From assembly GCF_037126465.1 (NCBI RefSeq), contig NC_088202.1, positions 26,892,213-26,956,212 on the forward strand: a DNA stretch of 64,000 nucleotides. Direction: 5' to 3'. Source of the DNA: Ornithodoros turicata. Its lineage: Eukaryota; Arthropoda; Arachnida; Ixodida; Argasidae. Position 1 is the first letter of the stretch. Every line of letters begins with the position of its first letter. The notes under the pieces are model-generated. The model did no database searches, was not told where the DNA came from, and saw only the letters and a list, made by a program, of their open reading frames with translations. The position numbers were made by a program, and so were the translations under genes. Shown one piece after another: positions 23,761-35,837 of the stretch.

Positions 23761-24705
23761 CCTGTATTTTATTTTCCATACTTAATACAGCCAAAGCCGT
23801 AGTGGCTCAAATCTATCCCTGCTGCAGCCTAATGCCGCGTGCTTTTCGACAGCCGTACTGCTTGCTTTTCTTTTCGGCAGTGGAGAGGGTTCTAGCAGGT
23901 GTGCTGTCTGGTGCTGTCTTATCAGCGTAGTTCTTCTGAATTGATCCAGACGTACATGCTCGCGCTTTCAGCAGACTGCTTGGGACTGTGTTGTTCGCTA
24001 TCGCGTCTGTTTTCATTCGATCATCTTTGTTTCTGTAGGTGTGAAGAAAAGTTTATTGGCCGGCTGATAAGCAACTGCGCGCACCACGTAAAAGTCAGTT
24101 GTGTAGCATCGATTGCTAATACGTATGAGTTGAATAAATACGAATGAAGCACGAAGCATTGAAGAATGAAGAGTTAGTGACGTCTTCATGTTGGGAAAAA
24201 CTTCGCATGGCTGCATATGCGATCACAATGTCCTCCTTTTAACCTTGAAGCCAAAATAATCGGGGGCACTCCAAACCACGTTACTCAAGCTGTGACGCAA
24301 CATTTGCCTCAGCTTGCCGTCGTCTGGATCTTTGGACGTCGTTCCCGATTTCCGTTCTTAGCTCACTTCGCGTCATAGAGTCCACATCTAACATGCGTGA
24401 CACGCGCTGGTTGAGTTCGACACTTATACGTGGCCTTTTTCCTCTTGGATGCCATCTTCTTCCCGGTACATGACGTCACGTTTCTGATATCTCCTAGCCT
24501 GTAGCGCAGATGAATTTTCTTCTATCCTTTAACATATTTTAGCCCATCCCATGCTGCGTCCCATTTGTTTGTTCGCCGATGATGTAGGTTCTCTAAAACA
24601 CATTTTTTTTTTAGTCCTTGGCTAGAAGGCCATCCTAGTCAGCGCTGCTGCATGTGGCTCATCGCGGCGTAATGCGAAAAAAACATGTATATACGGGGTC
24701 ACGCT

Positions 24706-25277
24706 CTACTGTCCGTACCCCTTGCATTTGTTTCCTAGATCTAGAAACATAGTTAAGATGTTTAACGTCTCCTGACGCAGATCTTTCCCTGCAGTATCTT
24801 GCTCAAATTCTTTTACCACACGTCTAAAAAGATCCCACAAGTGTACTAGTTGATCTCTGGTGTCTGAGGAAAGGACTGGAGTCACAAGGCGTGGCAGATT
24901 ATCAAGAAGTAAATCGACATCCTTTCCTGTTAATGATGTGAATTTAGCAACTTCCGTTTTGCTGTCAGTGAGCAGTCTGACGTTCGCGCCAGTTTCCTTT
25001 ATAATGTCCACCAGTTTTCTCATGGACGTGTCTTTTCCTTTTGGATCGCGCACTCTATTAGCAGTGTCTACGTCCTGCATTTCCACAGCAGGTTTTCAAG
25101 AAGCTGCTCGACTCTTCGTATCTTCATGTTCAAAACATCAGGGATAATGAAGCGGGGTTCCATAGAGAACAATGGGGAGTGCCGCACTGAGTTTTTCATG
25201 TTGCCGTACATCTGCGTCTGCTTTCCACTGGCCGAATAATAACTTGTGAGTGTTTGTTTCACAAAATTGACTATCAT
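24706..25277 (-). pseudogene. T2 transposase-like gene, left copy
   Basis: Two minus-strand frames join with a shift near 25080. The first carries HSPLFSMEPRFIIPDVLNMK. The second carries GANVRLLTDSKTEVAKFTSL, LLLDNLPRLVTPVLSSDTRD and a helical tail ending FLDLGNKCKGYG. The xPDVLxxxxR block followed by a long helical region resembles a dispersed family of transposon proteins in ticks and cnidarians. I cannot name the superfamily. Stops follow at 24706. The right arm carries a parallel decayed copy. Confidence 0.5.
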
Positions 25278-25289
25278 AATAATACCTAA

Positions 25290-26340
25290 GAGGATCGTTA
25301 ATTCAAGTGCTTATATGCATTCCATTACCGAAGCCAAACAATTTAAGAAATGCTTATGCGACCATTGCGGGCGGAGGGGTGACGTGGAAATTGGAGCGAT
25401 CTGCATGCCTACACTGGCGGCACTTTGCTGGGGGAAGGGATGAAGAGGGGGAGATGAAGGAGGAAGGCTCACGCGTCTGGCTGGCATGACCATTGCGCTG
25501 CATTGCCGTTTTTCAATTTCCACTTTGTACGTGTTGTCATTGTTTGCTCCACTTGACCAAAATGTTTCATGTACTTGTTTATTTACCTCCACGTATCTGC
25601 ACATTTTTTTTCATGTGGTTGTATGCTGCTATGTTAACATTATGCTACGAAATGCTAACCTCCCGTTTGTATTGCCTCCATGGCCAACAGGGGAAATAAA
25701 TACATGAGTCTGTAGGTCTCACAGCAAAACAACCGTCCGCCTTCCGCGTACATGCTTTGAGAGCGATAAGAGATAAGAGCGATAATCAGCTTCTTTTGCG
25801 GGACTCGCCGATGCCACTCGACTACTGAAGTTTCTCTCTCTCTCCTCGTTTTTTTTTTCATTTTCTTTTTTTCTTACAGCGGTTGCAGACTGGCCACTGC
25901 TGCACGGCTCATGATGTACTCGTACCGGGGCATCAAGCGCGGAATTATTATTTTATCTGTATCTTGTTGAGTTGCCCGCTTCATCACGACTTCTGCATTA
26001 ACCACACGACAGACAGAAAGGCGAGGGCGGTTACAGCAGCTATCAACGAAACCCGTGCACAAAAGTAACGACCGACTTATTGTTTTCTTTGATTTTAGTT
26101 ACTTTTTTTTTTCCCCTTCCATACTTCATCTAGTGAAATCATTCCTTGTTCATCAAGATATCTACTGGACCTGATAGCACTGCGGTCTTGTCTTGAGTAG
26201 GAAGTATGCTAGGACGTTGCCAAAGCTTATTAGCTCTGCGCGCGTTCTTGCTATTGTTCCTGTATGCAAGAGCTTTTGTGCCCTTATTTTCTGCGGCTGA
26301 GAATTCTGGGAGTCTGCGACGGGAGTACGAACAGATGGGC
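25290..26340. other. T2 central loop
   Basis: Unique sequence between the arms. It contains CT-rich and poly-T tracts at 25828-25876 and 26100-26115 and several short frames with no recognisable domain. No gene is supported. Confidence 0.5.
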
Positions 26341-26348
26341 CTTCCTAT

Positions 26349-27030
26349 ATGTCTTCAGACTGCTTGTACGCCATAGAACGAATAATTGCTAAAAGGGTAT
26401 TCGATAATCTGTATGGGAATATACAAGGAATATATTACACGTCCGTGAGAAAGCTGGCAGAGATTATAAAGGGATCTGGTGCGAACGTCAGACTGCTCAC
26501 TGACAGCAAAACGGAAGTTGCTAAATTCACATCATTAACAGCGAAGAATGACGATTTACTTCTTGAGAGTCTACCACGCCTTGCGACCCCAGCCCTGCCC
26601 TCGGACACCAGAGGTGAACTAGCACAGTTATGGAGTCTTTTCAGAGGTGTGGTAAAAGAATTGAGCAAGATACTGCTGGGAAAGATCTGCGCCAGGAGAC
26701 GTTAAACGTCCTATGTTTCTAGATCTGGGAAACAAATGCAAGAGGTACGGACAGTAGAGCGTGACCCCGTATATACATGTTTTTTCGCATCACGCCGCGA
26801 TGAGCCACGTGCAGCAGCGCTGGCTAGGATGGCCTTCTAACCAAGGACTAGAAAAGGTAAATTGTGTCTTAGAGAACCTACATCATCGGCGAACAAACAA
26901 ATGGGACGCAGCATGGGATGGGCTAAAATATGTTAAAGTTGGAAGAAAAATTCGTCTGCGCTACAGGCTAGGAGATATCAGAAACGTGACGTCACGTACT
27001 GGGAAGAAGGTGGCACCCAAGAGGAAATAG
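26349..27030 (+). pseudogene. T2 transposase-like gene, right copy
   Basis: The frame 26349-26705 carries GANVRLLTDSKTEVAKFTSL and ALPSDTRGELAQLW, matching the left copy. After a frame break, 26761-27030 carries TPYIHVFSHHA, then QGLEKVNCVLENLHHRRTNK followed by WDAAWD, then a basic tail. The TPY-H...HH / QGLEK-N / TNKWDA series is a hallmark I associate with the C-terminal part of a dispersed transposon protein family in ticks and cnidarians. The copy is broken and lacks the N-terminal block seen in the left arm. Confidence 0.5.
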
Positions 27031-29059
27031 GCCACGTTTAAGTGTCGAACTCAACCAGCGCCTGTCACGCATGTTAGATGTGGACTCTATGACGCGAAGT
27101 GAGCTAAGAACGGAAATCTGGAACGACGTCCAAAGATCCAGACGACGGCAAGCTGAGGCACATGTTGCGTCACAGGTTGAGTAACGTGGTTTGAACTGCC
27201 CCCGATTATTTCGGCTTCAACATTAAAAGGAGGACATTGTGATCGCATATGCAACAATGCGTTTTTCCCAACATGAAGACGTCACTAACTCTTATGTGTA
27301 AATCAAATGCTTCATTCATATTTATTCAACTCATACGTACTAGCAATCGATGCTACACAACTGACTTTTACGTGGTGCACGCAGTTGCTTATCAACCGGT
27401 CAATAAACTTTTCTTCACACCTACAGAAACAAAGATGATCGAATGAACAAAGACGCGATAGCGAACAACACAGTCCCAAGCAGTCTGCTGAAAGCGCGAG
27501 CATGTACGTCTGGATCAAGATTGTAAATCTTCAGAAGAACTACGCTGATAAGACAGCACACCTGCTAGAACCCTCTCCACTGACGAAAAGAAAAGCAAGG
27601 AGTACGGCTGTCGAAAAGCACGCGGCATTAGGCTGCAGTAGGGATAGATTTGAGCCACTACGGCTTTGGCTGTATTAAGTATGGAAAATAAAAGACAGGA
27701 AAGCAGAACGATATATTTTCTTTACTTTGCTTTTTTGTTTTTTTGTTGTCTGAAATTGTGCTTATTTTGACAGACTTTGATAGATAGAACAGAAAGTCGC
27801 CACAAAATCGCAAATGAAACTCAAACAACAGAAGTCGTGACTTCTTAACGTTTTTTGCAGTTTCGAGGTGAACGAGATATCTACAGTATCTAAAAAATGC
27901 AGATGACATTCACAAGGCAACGAGCATTATTGTGATCAAAAGAGAGCAAAGTAATGTGTTATAATACAAACGGAACACGTGGCCGCCTTTTACAACTTCG
28001 CTTTCCTCCCTAGAGAGAGGCTCCTGCGTTCGCGAGGAAGCCTGACATCCTATAGCTGTATCATAAATTGTCTTCAGGTATTGATCAGCCCCCCCCCAAA
28101 AAAAAAGAAAAAGGGAAAAGGAGAGAGCGAGAAAGAAGAAACGAAACCGGTAGTCTATTACAAACGGTGTGTTCAGCCACTCAGAGTTTCGGAATATACA
28201 GATCGGTTTTATAGTTCAGCGTCATGCGTGTGCGTGCATGGTTGTCCTACTTCCCTCATCTTACATGCGTATCCGTAGGTTCTCTGCACTGCCGAGCCTT
28301 CAAGCCTCCAGCATTTTTTTCGTCTAGACGACACCATCTACGTCACCGCGACATATCCACGCCAACATTCACTCAACTTATAGACCTATCGTGCCTCAGA
28401 ATACCTTGTTTCTATAAGCAAACTGAATGTTGGTTCGTTGGGCACACTTTAGCCCACCAATTTTAGTCAAATCTTTTATTTTTGTATGTCTCAAATTTTG
28501 CAACCATGTCCAATTTTTTCGATTTTTTTTTTTTTTTGCGCTATTTCATAAACACGATTGTACATTCGGTCTACTCGAACGAGCCTCGAATTCTTCCGGG
28601 AGTCAGTATGGAAACACCTGAGGATATACAGGTTGTCCTTTGTTAGGTGCACCAGTTGTTATTAAAAATTTATGAGAGCCCCGGACGTGCCGTTTGGGCG
28701 GCTAACATACCTGGCCTCTCGGATATCTTTCCTAGCCGGTCGCATCAGTGTTCGATGGCTAACTGAAATGGTATACTTAATTAGCTTCACTAATTTTCAA
28801 AGATAAGAGATTGGCCGAATGACAGCATCGAATCCCTTGGAGTCATTGTACATTCTCTATGACCGACGCATTGGTGTCTATAATTATTAACCTATCCTCG
28901 ATAAACTTGGTTTGACAACCCTAGCACATCGTAGAACCTCAGATATCACATTTTCCAATGCAAAGTAGTACATGTCCCGTCTTAAGCTGTCGTTGGTCTA
29001 TTTTCTGCCGTTCATTTTAATTCTTTCTTGTGTTTTCATCCTTCGTTCATCATCTTCAC

Positions 29060-29165
29060 ATAATGCTCCACCGTGTAGTGGGGTAGGGTGCGCACCTCCG
29101 CGGTGAAACACTCCATCTCATTGTCATCATTTATTGTTGTTTTTGTTGTGCCGTTCACTCCGACC
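29060..29165 (+). repeat. SINE-like 3' module, T2 right arm
   Basis: Contains agtggggtagggtg, gcggtgaaacactcc and tttattgttgtttttgttgt. It mirrors 22330-22440. Confidence 0.5.
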
Positions 29166-29360
29166 ACACCTTTATTTTATGTTTTGTTTGATTTCTCACA
29201 GTTTAGCAGATACCAACAGACTTCGTAACCGCCATAATGTACACACGTGTGCTCAACGATGTTAGTTCTCCTAACAGCTGTAAAGTTTTTAGCTTTTTAT
29301 ATCCTATACCCTTACCACGTGAAGTAACACACAAATCTTTGCTCCTCCTATTGTTATTTC

Positions 29361-29678
29361 TTGTTTGTCTTCTTTATCTGTTGTAGTCTCTTCTGCGGCG
29401 AGCCATTTCCCAAACCTGTGGTTGCGCGTGGCCTTGAACGTAGGCTTCGCCGCTACGCGTTCGTGCGGCGATTGAAGGCTCCTTTACATGTTCAAAATTT
29501 GGAACCCGAATGGAACCTTGAAGATGCCACTATTCATGCCAAAAAAAATTCTCAAAAGTTTCGTCTTGGCAGAGGCAACATGCCATTAGAGAACGAATGC
29601 AAAGCGCTGCCAGCAGAATATGTAGCACGCGCTTTTCGTTCCAAAATACACAGGCTCTATGGGAGCCATTTTAGGTGA
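29361..29678 (+). CDS. T2 outer ORF, right copy (105 codons)
   Basis: Same length as the left copy and colinear with it; the differences are substitutions, not frame breaks. Ends RSKIHRLYGSHF. See the left copy for interpretation. Confidence 0.4.
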   Translation: MFVFFICCSLFCGEPFPKPVVARGLERRLRRYAFVRRLKAPLHVQNLEPEWNLEDATIHAKKNSQKFRLGRGNMPLENECKALPAEYVARAFRSKIHRLYGSHFR

Positions 29679-29837
29679 AGCCTGCTTTACGTTTTGTCCC
29701 TAATTCTTGGGCATGTGAAGCCGAATGCAGCGTCGCACAACAACGACATCTGGTGCACTGATGCAAAACAGTTCGTAAAACTCTCAGCTAGTGGTGGAAT
29801 CCTGTACTACAAGGAATGCGCCCTCCCGAGGACAATT

Positions 29838-29868
29838 CCGGTTTCTTTTGGGTCCCCCCTCGTATATC
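29838..29868 (+). repeat. Isolated mariner terminal inverted repeat
   Basis: The sequence aattccggtttcttttgggt followed by cccccctcgt is the exact complement of the mariner end at 20617-20650. No transposase is attached. The flank that follows resembles the flank of the mariner beyond the left arm, so this marks the counterpart of that insertion. Confidence 0.75.
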
Positions 29869-29980
29869 CAAATTGCTATACGCCCCCCTCGCTCTTCGAA
29901 TCAAAAGAGGTAATGCTATCATTCGTGTCAATGGTTTGCGGACAACGTGCTATGGGGTGAAGTTCTGTTCTGAGAGTGTA
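29868..29980 (+). repeat. Dispersed 'tgctatggggtgaagttc' element, right copy
   Basis: Reads gctcttcgaatcaaaag...gtgctatggggtgaagttctg and matches the complement of 20500-20614 at roughly two bases in three. Confidence 0.5.
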
Positions 29981-30119
29981 GGATTCACGCAAGATGCGCT
30001 TCACGTCACGGATAATGATATCATTGCGAACAAGATTGCTGTGTTCTCCACGTATGACACTGTACCTCCAATGGCTGCAGGTTCCGTGATGTCCTCTTGA
30101 TTTCACGTGGTTTCCTTGC

Positions 30120-31560
30120 TGTACAAAAATGAGATTTTCCATTGACACGCGGAGGAGGACAACAGCTTTCCTTCTGATTGAGAGATGCATGCTAAATATA
30201 AAATGCACACAACAGAGACATGAATACTGCATGTGCAGAGCGTTGGAAAGCGTCTGTGCTGTTCTATGCAGCGGAGCTGCACCTCGCAATGAGCGCTTGC
30301 AAGTGCACGGACCCAGGGGTTTTCGGACATATGCGACTATTATGTCCCTTTTATCATGAAGTGGTTGTGTCGTCGCAGTGCAGGCACTATTCTGTTTACA
30401 TGTGCTCAAACCTACACAGAGTCATTTTGAAAACGAAGCGAGCAGATACATAGAAAAAGGAAATACAAAGCAAATGTATTTTTTTTTACCGAAGCGTTGT
30501 TGTGTTCACTGATCCCGAATACACGAATAGCACACGTGCCGATACAGCGGATGTGTCATGCAATGTGTCTCAAAACAGATGCTTAAAATTCAACTTCGGG
30601 GTGTCACTGGCTCTTGCCATCGACAAACTTTAGGCGTCACTTGCGCGCACTTGATCGATTTTCGGCCGCCAGAAATATTCTGAATAGAACTGTGAAATGT
30701 GCCAAGTCAACTTTATTTCGTTTGTTGGTTGTTTAATTTCTTTGTGTTTTTTCTTGTCCGAAACAGGAAGGGCATTTCGTTTTCTCAACCAATTTCAACA
30801 CAAAACACATTACCATACTACAATAAAAATAGCTGGGGAAAAATTTTTTTAGGGGAAAATTTGACGCAGCTATCTGAAGCAACAGTGAGGAGGTTACAAT
30901 GAAAGTCGTGTCATCGGGTGCTTCGTCTTTTCGACTTTTTCTTTCTTTTTTGTTTTTCATTTTGCGTTTGCATAACTTGACGGAGGACTCCACGGCCGCC
31001 AATATCCGTGAACCGTATACAACCGTTTTCCGTTTCCTTTTTACCATTACCCAGTAGCGCTGGTGTTTTGTGATGCCATGGGATCAGGCCTCGAGTCATG
31101 CTGTTTCTGTGTGTATTCAGTTTGGAAGAAAAATTGATTCGATTCAAAATTGAACATATAATTCCGTATTCGATTCGGGACACAGTTATGCGCCTCGGGA
31201 TCCGAAATATTCTAATGCTCGCGCAGCCCAAAGATATTTGACAATGTGTGATTTAACCTTAAGTCCTTCAAAAATGTATTGCCCTACATTTCACTCTTCA
31301 CCGGAGCGGACGGAAGTGCTGCGCTTTCTCGTTCTTCATTCTATCACGCTCGTGCCAGTGGGCGGGTCGCGCACACCCTGATTTTGATCGGCAGTGACGT
31401 AGCCCCAACTTCAGTTGCCGGAAAAGGGAAACATTTTTCTTGAACTTCGGAAGTTCAAAACTCCTACCCGCGCGACGTCACCTTTTGAACTTAGTTGTGC
31501 TTTGAGGAGTCTAGCACCCCAGGTCAGGTCTAACGTTTCTTTCATTCTTTCGTTCCCTTC
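30120..31560. other. Unassigned stretch
   Basis: Frames up to 106 codons occur on both strands but overlap one another and include Lys-rich low-complexity segments (30911-31047). No recognisable gene or repeat is visible. Confidence 0.45.
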
Positions 31561-31624
31561 TTTGTGTGTGTTTGTTCCTTATTCTGTGTTCCAGCCTCAG
31601 AACATCAATTGCCATCATCTCCGC

Positions 31625-32120
31625 TTGTGTTCGGTGCAGGGACTACTTGATCAATATTCATGTCGTGATTAATTTACTCATTCATGTCGACGACTCGACT
31701 GACGGATGCCGGCTGCCACACGGCCAAAAATCAACCATCTGGTACCATAAACCCTGAATGGACCTCTATCGTTCTACCATGTCGTTCTACCTCTATCTAC
31801 CATGTCGTTCCATGTCTTTTCTCATCTCTCACTTACCAGCACTGCGAGCTAGCTAAAAGTTTCGTTGGTGCACAAAATAGCCAGCTTGATGAGCGCTCGC
31901 TGCACAACCATCGGGTCTTGAAAGAAGGAAACACGTGTTTGCAATCATTATTTGTTCTTCAATAATGCAGCTGGCTAGTGTTTTCTTTCTTTCCATCTAG
32001 TGTTTTGTGAGTCACCCTCTCCGCTGTTCCTTCGCTACGATGCGCCGCAGCCCGCATACACGTTTGCGAAGTTACCTTCAATTAAAAAATTATTATTTGA
32101 GTTTAACAAAACTTACCTCT
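31625..32120 (-). repeat. Dispersed repeat, copy B
   Basis: Inverted relative to copy A at 10010-10450. A small insertion of repeated ctaccatgtcgttc units (31780-31810) is specific to this copy. Confidence 0.75.
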
Positions 32121-32194
32121 GATATTTTTGCTATCTGATGCTGTGCGCGAGATGCCCGGCGCCCCTTCGTTTCCCTCCGCCCGTACATATTCCT

Positions 32195-32745
32195 CAAGGC
32201 CCTGGAATTAACGGCCCACCACAGCTACGACATTACGCATTTGATGACTTGACGCCATTTGTAATGCTAATACTATAATTAATAATAATAATCTGTTATT
32301 AGGAGTAGATAATAGAGGGAGTGAAGTTGGCTTGTCTAGGGAATGTATTTTGAACTTAATCTTGAAATTAGATGTAAACAAGTAATCTGGACCGGATTTG
32401 AGCGGATTTGACCGGATGCGAGCATTCGTATTCGAAACATAACTCACGACCTGCCGAAATATTTAACGGCGGAGTTCATTTAATATCGAAATACTATACA
32501 AATCTGCCCTGCTTATGTGGAGTGAATGTACAACGACATACTCTCCCATTTTTCAGAAACCTGGCGAGAACATTGCTAATCCGAGATGCATAACCTACCC
32601 GACATGCTATATTGCACTGATAACTTTTTTGTAACAGTAGTTGCCAATGACCAACTGGATCACCAAGGTTCAGAAAGAAGTTCAAGTAAATTGATAAGTA
32701 AATTTAAAAGCGCACTCGCCATCCTTACGTTTGAACATTTCAGCA
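32195..32745 (+). repeat. Direct repeat flanking the LINE, left copy
   Basis: The segment ccctggaattaacggcccac at about 32200 and the 32425-32745 block (cgtattcgaaacat through tcgccatc-ttacgtttgaac) recur in the same order at 35838 and 36262-36540. Confidence 0.65.
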
Positions 32746-33059
32746 AGTACATTTCAGAACAACCAACATTTCAAAGAACATTTCAGAACATTTCAACCAC
32801 GAAAGCATCGACCTTAATAAGAGTCTTGCAAAATGCAATCGAGATATCCTGCAATCACAAGGCAACGCAAAGATCCCAGGAGCAAGTCAATGCAGTTTTT
32901 GTTGTGGGCTATTTAGAAAGTTTTATTTATGACGTGGTCACCAGATTATATAGGCATTATGCATTTCGAAACATGAGTGTAGATATAAAGACTACAGGTG
33001 TCATAAGACATCCGTAACCTTAGTGCTGCTGCTATGCCCTGCCTTCTTCATGGGTACAA

Positions 33060-35435
33060 TGCGTCGTGGAATATCAGCGTGTTGCCCAGGGACTAGAAAG
33101 AAGCCCTGGTTTTTCCTTTGCTAAAGCCTGGGAAGCATCCCTCAGACCTTGCATCGTTGCGCCCTGTCAGACTGTCAAGTTGCCTCGGCAAAGTGCTGGA
33201 GCGCATGGTGCTTCATCGACTATAGGATGGTGGCTGGAACGGTATCGTGTGTTTCAGAACGAGATATTTCGTTTTCGTCGGCACCGGAGCTCAATGGACT
33301 CGTCCTTGACCTTGTCACCACTGTCGAACAAGCAAAGTTCTAGAAGAATCTATAAGAAGAAACTCGTAGAAGAAGAAGAAACTCGTAATGGCGTTTTTTT
33401 TAGACGTGAAGAGAGCGTACGACACCGTCAGTCATGCTGTGGTGTTGCATTAACAAGCTAGTGTTCCCATTAAACTTTTCCGGTGGCTTGCTGACTTTCT
33501 ACACCAGAGATTTGTATCGGTAAGCACACGTAATGGAGCCACATCGGAAGTCGTGGTAACGCACGGAGTACCCCAATGTAGGTTGTTAAGCCCTATATTA
33601 TTTAACCTCGTCTTGGTGGGTCTGAGGTCCTGCATAACTTTCAAGGTTAAGATCTCGATGTGTGCTGATGATGCTTGCATCTGAACAGTTGGAAAATCAA
33701 GGCCCGCAATTCAGAGCCGTCTGTAGAGTTCACTGGACAGAGCTATGTAGTTCTTCACCAAAGTCGGCATGGATATCGGGGAACAAATCTGCAGCTCTCG
33801 CCTTAACAAGAAAGCATATGCACGGCTGTCACCTTTTTCTTGCTGGCTCGCCGATCAAGCAGGTGAAACATCACATGTGTCTGGGTGTCGTCCTCTACTG
33901 CAGGTTATCCTGTAAAAAACAAATCGATCACCTTGACAGGAAACTTCAGCGGTGGACCTCCGTTCTTCGTCATTTCGCTGGCGCCAAGTGGTGCATGGAT
34001 GAGCAATCACTCCTGGCTGTTCATAAGGCTCTTGTTCGTGGTACACTTGTATATACCCTTCCTGTTCTTCACGGCATTTCTGAGACACAAGTTCACTGGC
34101 TTCTGTGCCTCCTTGCACGCAGCCTGAGGATCTGTCTTGGCGACCGCAGAGCTGCAGAAACGCGGATGGTCATAGCCGAATCTCATAAAATACCAATTAA
34201 AGTCCTGAGGACGAGGGATACTGTACGTCACTATTTACTCCTTATAGCTCATCACCGCCGTCACCTATTGGTACCAAAACTTTATTGGCGCGAGCAGAGC
34301 AACCTCTACAGAATCATTGCCGAAGCAAAACCTAAATTCCCCTCGTTTTTAGCAAAGCCAACAGTGTATTCGTCTCCCCCGTGGTCTCTCTCACTGCCCT
34401 CGATCTCCCCCGGCATTCCGGCACTCAATGTTAAAAGAAAGCAAATGCCACCGTCAGTCATTCGCCTGATGTCAATGGACATGATATTAAGCGTATACGC
34501 TGAGCACACTGCTGTGTACACCGACGGGCCCCTGCACCTGTAAGTTCATCGGCCGCCTTCGTTATTCCATCGGTCCAGGTGTCTCACGGGTATCGCATGG
34601 CACACTGTAGTTCCTCTACGTCCGCAGAGCTTCACGGCATCTTGTCGTTTCTGCGGTATGCTCTGCGCGAGGCTCCGCGAATGTAGGTGGTATACACGGA
34701 CTCCAGCACAGCCCTGCAGTGCATAGGGAGCATGGGTGCACGAGGTGCATTAGCTCCAATTCTCACGGACATCCTCAGCTGCGTTCAACGTCTCTGCGAT
34801 GTCGCTCGCTCCATCACTTTTCAGTGGATCCCAGGTCACTCTGTGTCTAAGCGGAAATGAAGAGGCTGACAGAATGGCTGTTGCTGCGAGACAATGCCAG
34901 GCTGTGATACCAAATATATTGACTCGTGGCGACAGGAGATCATTCTTGTCGGCGATGATCCAACCAATGGCGTCCATTGGCGTCCACCAGCGGCGTAGCT
35001 TGTGCTTGAACCAGCTCGTGTTCCAACTGCGGCATGGTGGCAAGCATTCAACACGTCCTCATCGACTGCCGTCTATACAGTTTGGAGAGAGGAATGCTCC
35101 AATTCCAACTGACCCGTACCAACAAGCCGCTCAGCCTTGCAGCAGTCTTGGGTCATTTTTCTAACCCTGTGCAGCACCGTCAATGCCTGCGCTCATTCTA
35201 TCTGCTCTTGACGTCTGCTGGCCTGCTTGTACTCCTCTGACCTCAGAGATTTTGCATGAATGCGGAGGTGTGATCTTCACAGCTCCGAGGGCGACCGGAT
35301 GAAGTACTATCCCCGTCAGTTACGACGCATCCGCGTGTGTGATATCTCATTTGCGTGTGTCATCTGTGTATGTCTAATCTTTTTCATCGTCATCCCACCC
35401 AGATAAAAAAGTAATAGGGAGAGAAAAAAAAAAAC
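33060..35435 (+). pseudogene. I/R1-type LINE, 5'-truncated and inactivated
   Basis: Three frames must be combined. RT pieces in order are SSCLGKVLERMVLHRL (33170), motif A FLDVKRAYDTVSHAVV (33396), motif B HGVPQCRLLSPILFNLVL (33560) and a variant catalytic box MCADDACI (33658). A 293-codon frame (33662-34543) covers the connection region. RNase H follows (VYTDG at about 34517, FQWIPGHS near 34830). A Cys/His tail and an A-rich 3' end lie at 35424-35435. Stops and shifts are spread throughout, so it cannot make ORF2 protein. ORF1 is absent. Confidence 0.75.
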
Positions 35436-35837
35436 GTAAACTGAGTTAATGTGAATGTAGCATCTAAAACACGAGTATGCCTAGGATCTGATAGGAAAAA
35501 TAGAAATAATCAAGAAATGGATGGCTGTGGACAAACGGAATGTTGCATGCCAAATCCCGTTCACTTGCGGAGAGGAACACGTCGGACACTCCTCACGTTG
35601 TATAAACACGAGACTGAGAGAACATTAACTGTAGAAACAAGGAGAATACCATGTTAGGACAGCATCTAAGAAAGTGCACAGCATGTGGGACGATTATGGA
35701 AGGAACAGCAATAGAGAGAACTTGTCAGGGGAAAGGAGCCAAGTTGAGTGAAATATACATATACGCGTACAGCCGGTAGACTATTCATATATGATCCACG
35801 CCTACTCATAACGTGGTACGATGCACATTCCTTAGTG

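Larger units (their letters stand above)
21770..25030 (-). repeat. T2 left arm
   Basis: Reverse complement of the right arm at 26437-29715. It starts with catgcccaagaattagggac and ends inside the codons corresponding to VDIIKETGANV of the arm gene. Confidence 0.85.
21770..29715. mobile_element. T2: palindrome with 3.3-kb arms and a 1.4-kb loop
   Basis: The sequence from 21770 to about 25030 is repeated in inverted order from about 26437 to 29715. The arms stay colinear through poly-T tracts, a poly-G/poly-C run (23368 / 28089), a CT-rich block and two coding-like segments. Long stretches differ at only about one base in ten by eye. Both arms end at the same phrase, ttcttgggcatg. The arms carry decayed copies of one transposase-like gene reading outward, so this is probably a fold-back transposon or an inverted duplication of one. 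Confidence 0.75.
26437..29715 (+). repeat. T2 right arm
   Basis: Reverse complement of 21770-25030. It ends at ttcttgggcatg, after which the sequences beside the two arms differ until a mariner TIR near 29840. Confidence 0.85.

Noticed and set aside
29876..30409. 177-codon minus-strand ORF right of the palindrome
   Set aside because: It runs through the dispersed gaacttcacc repeat into unique DNA. The frame is not kept in the related copy at 20500-20614 beyond about 25 residues.
32586..33017. 143-codon plus-strand ORF before the LINE
   Set aside because: It begins inside the direct repeat, and its counterpart in the second repeat copy is not open. No domain is visible.
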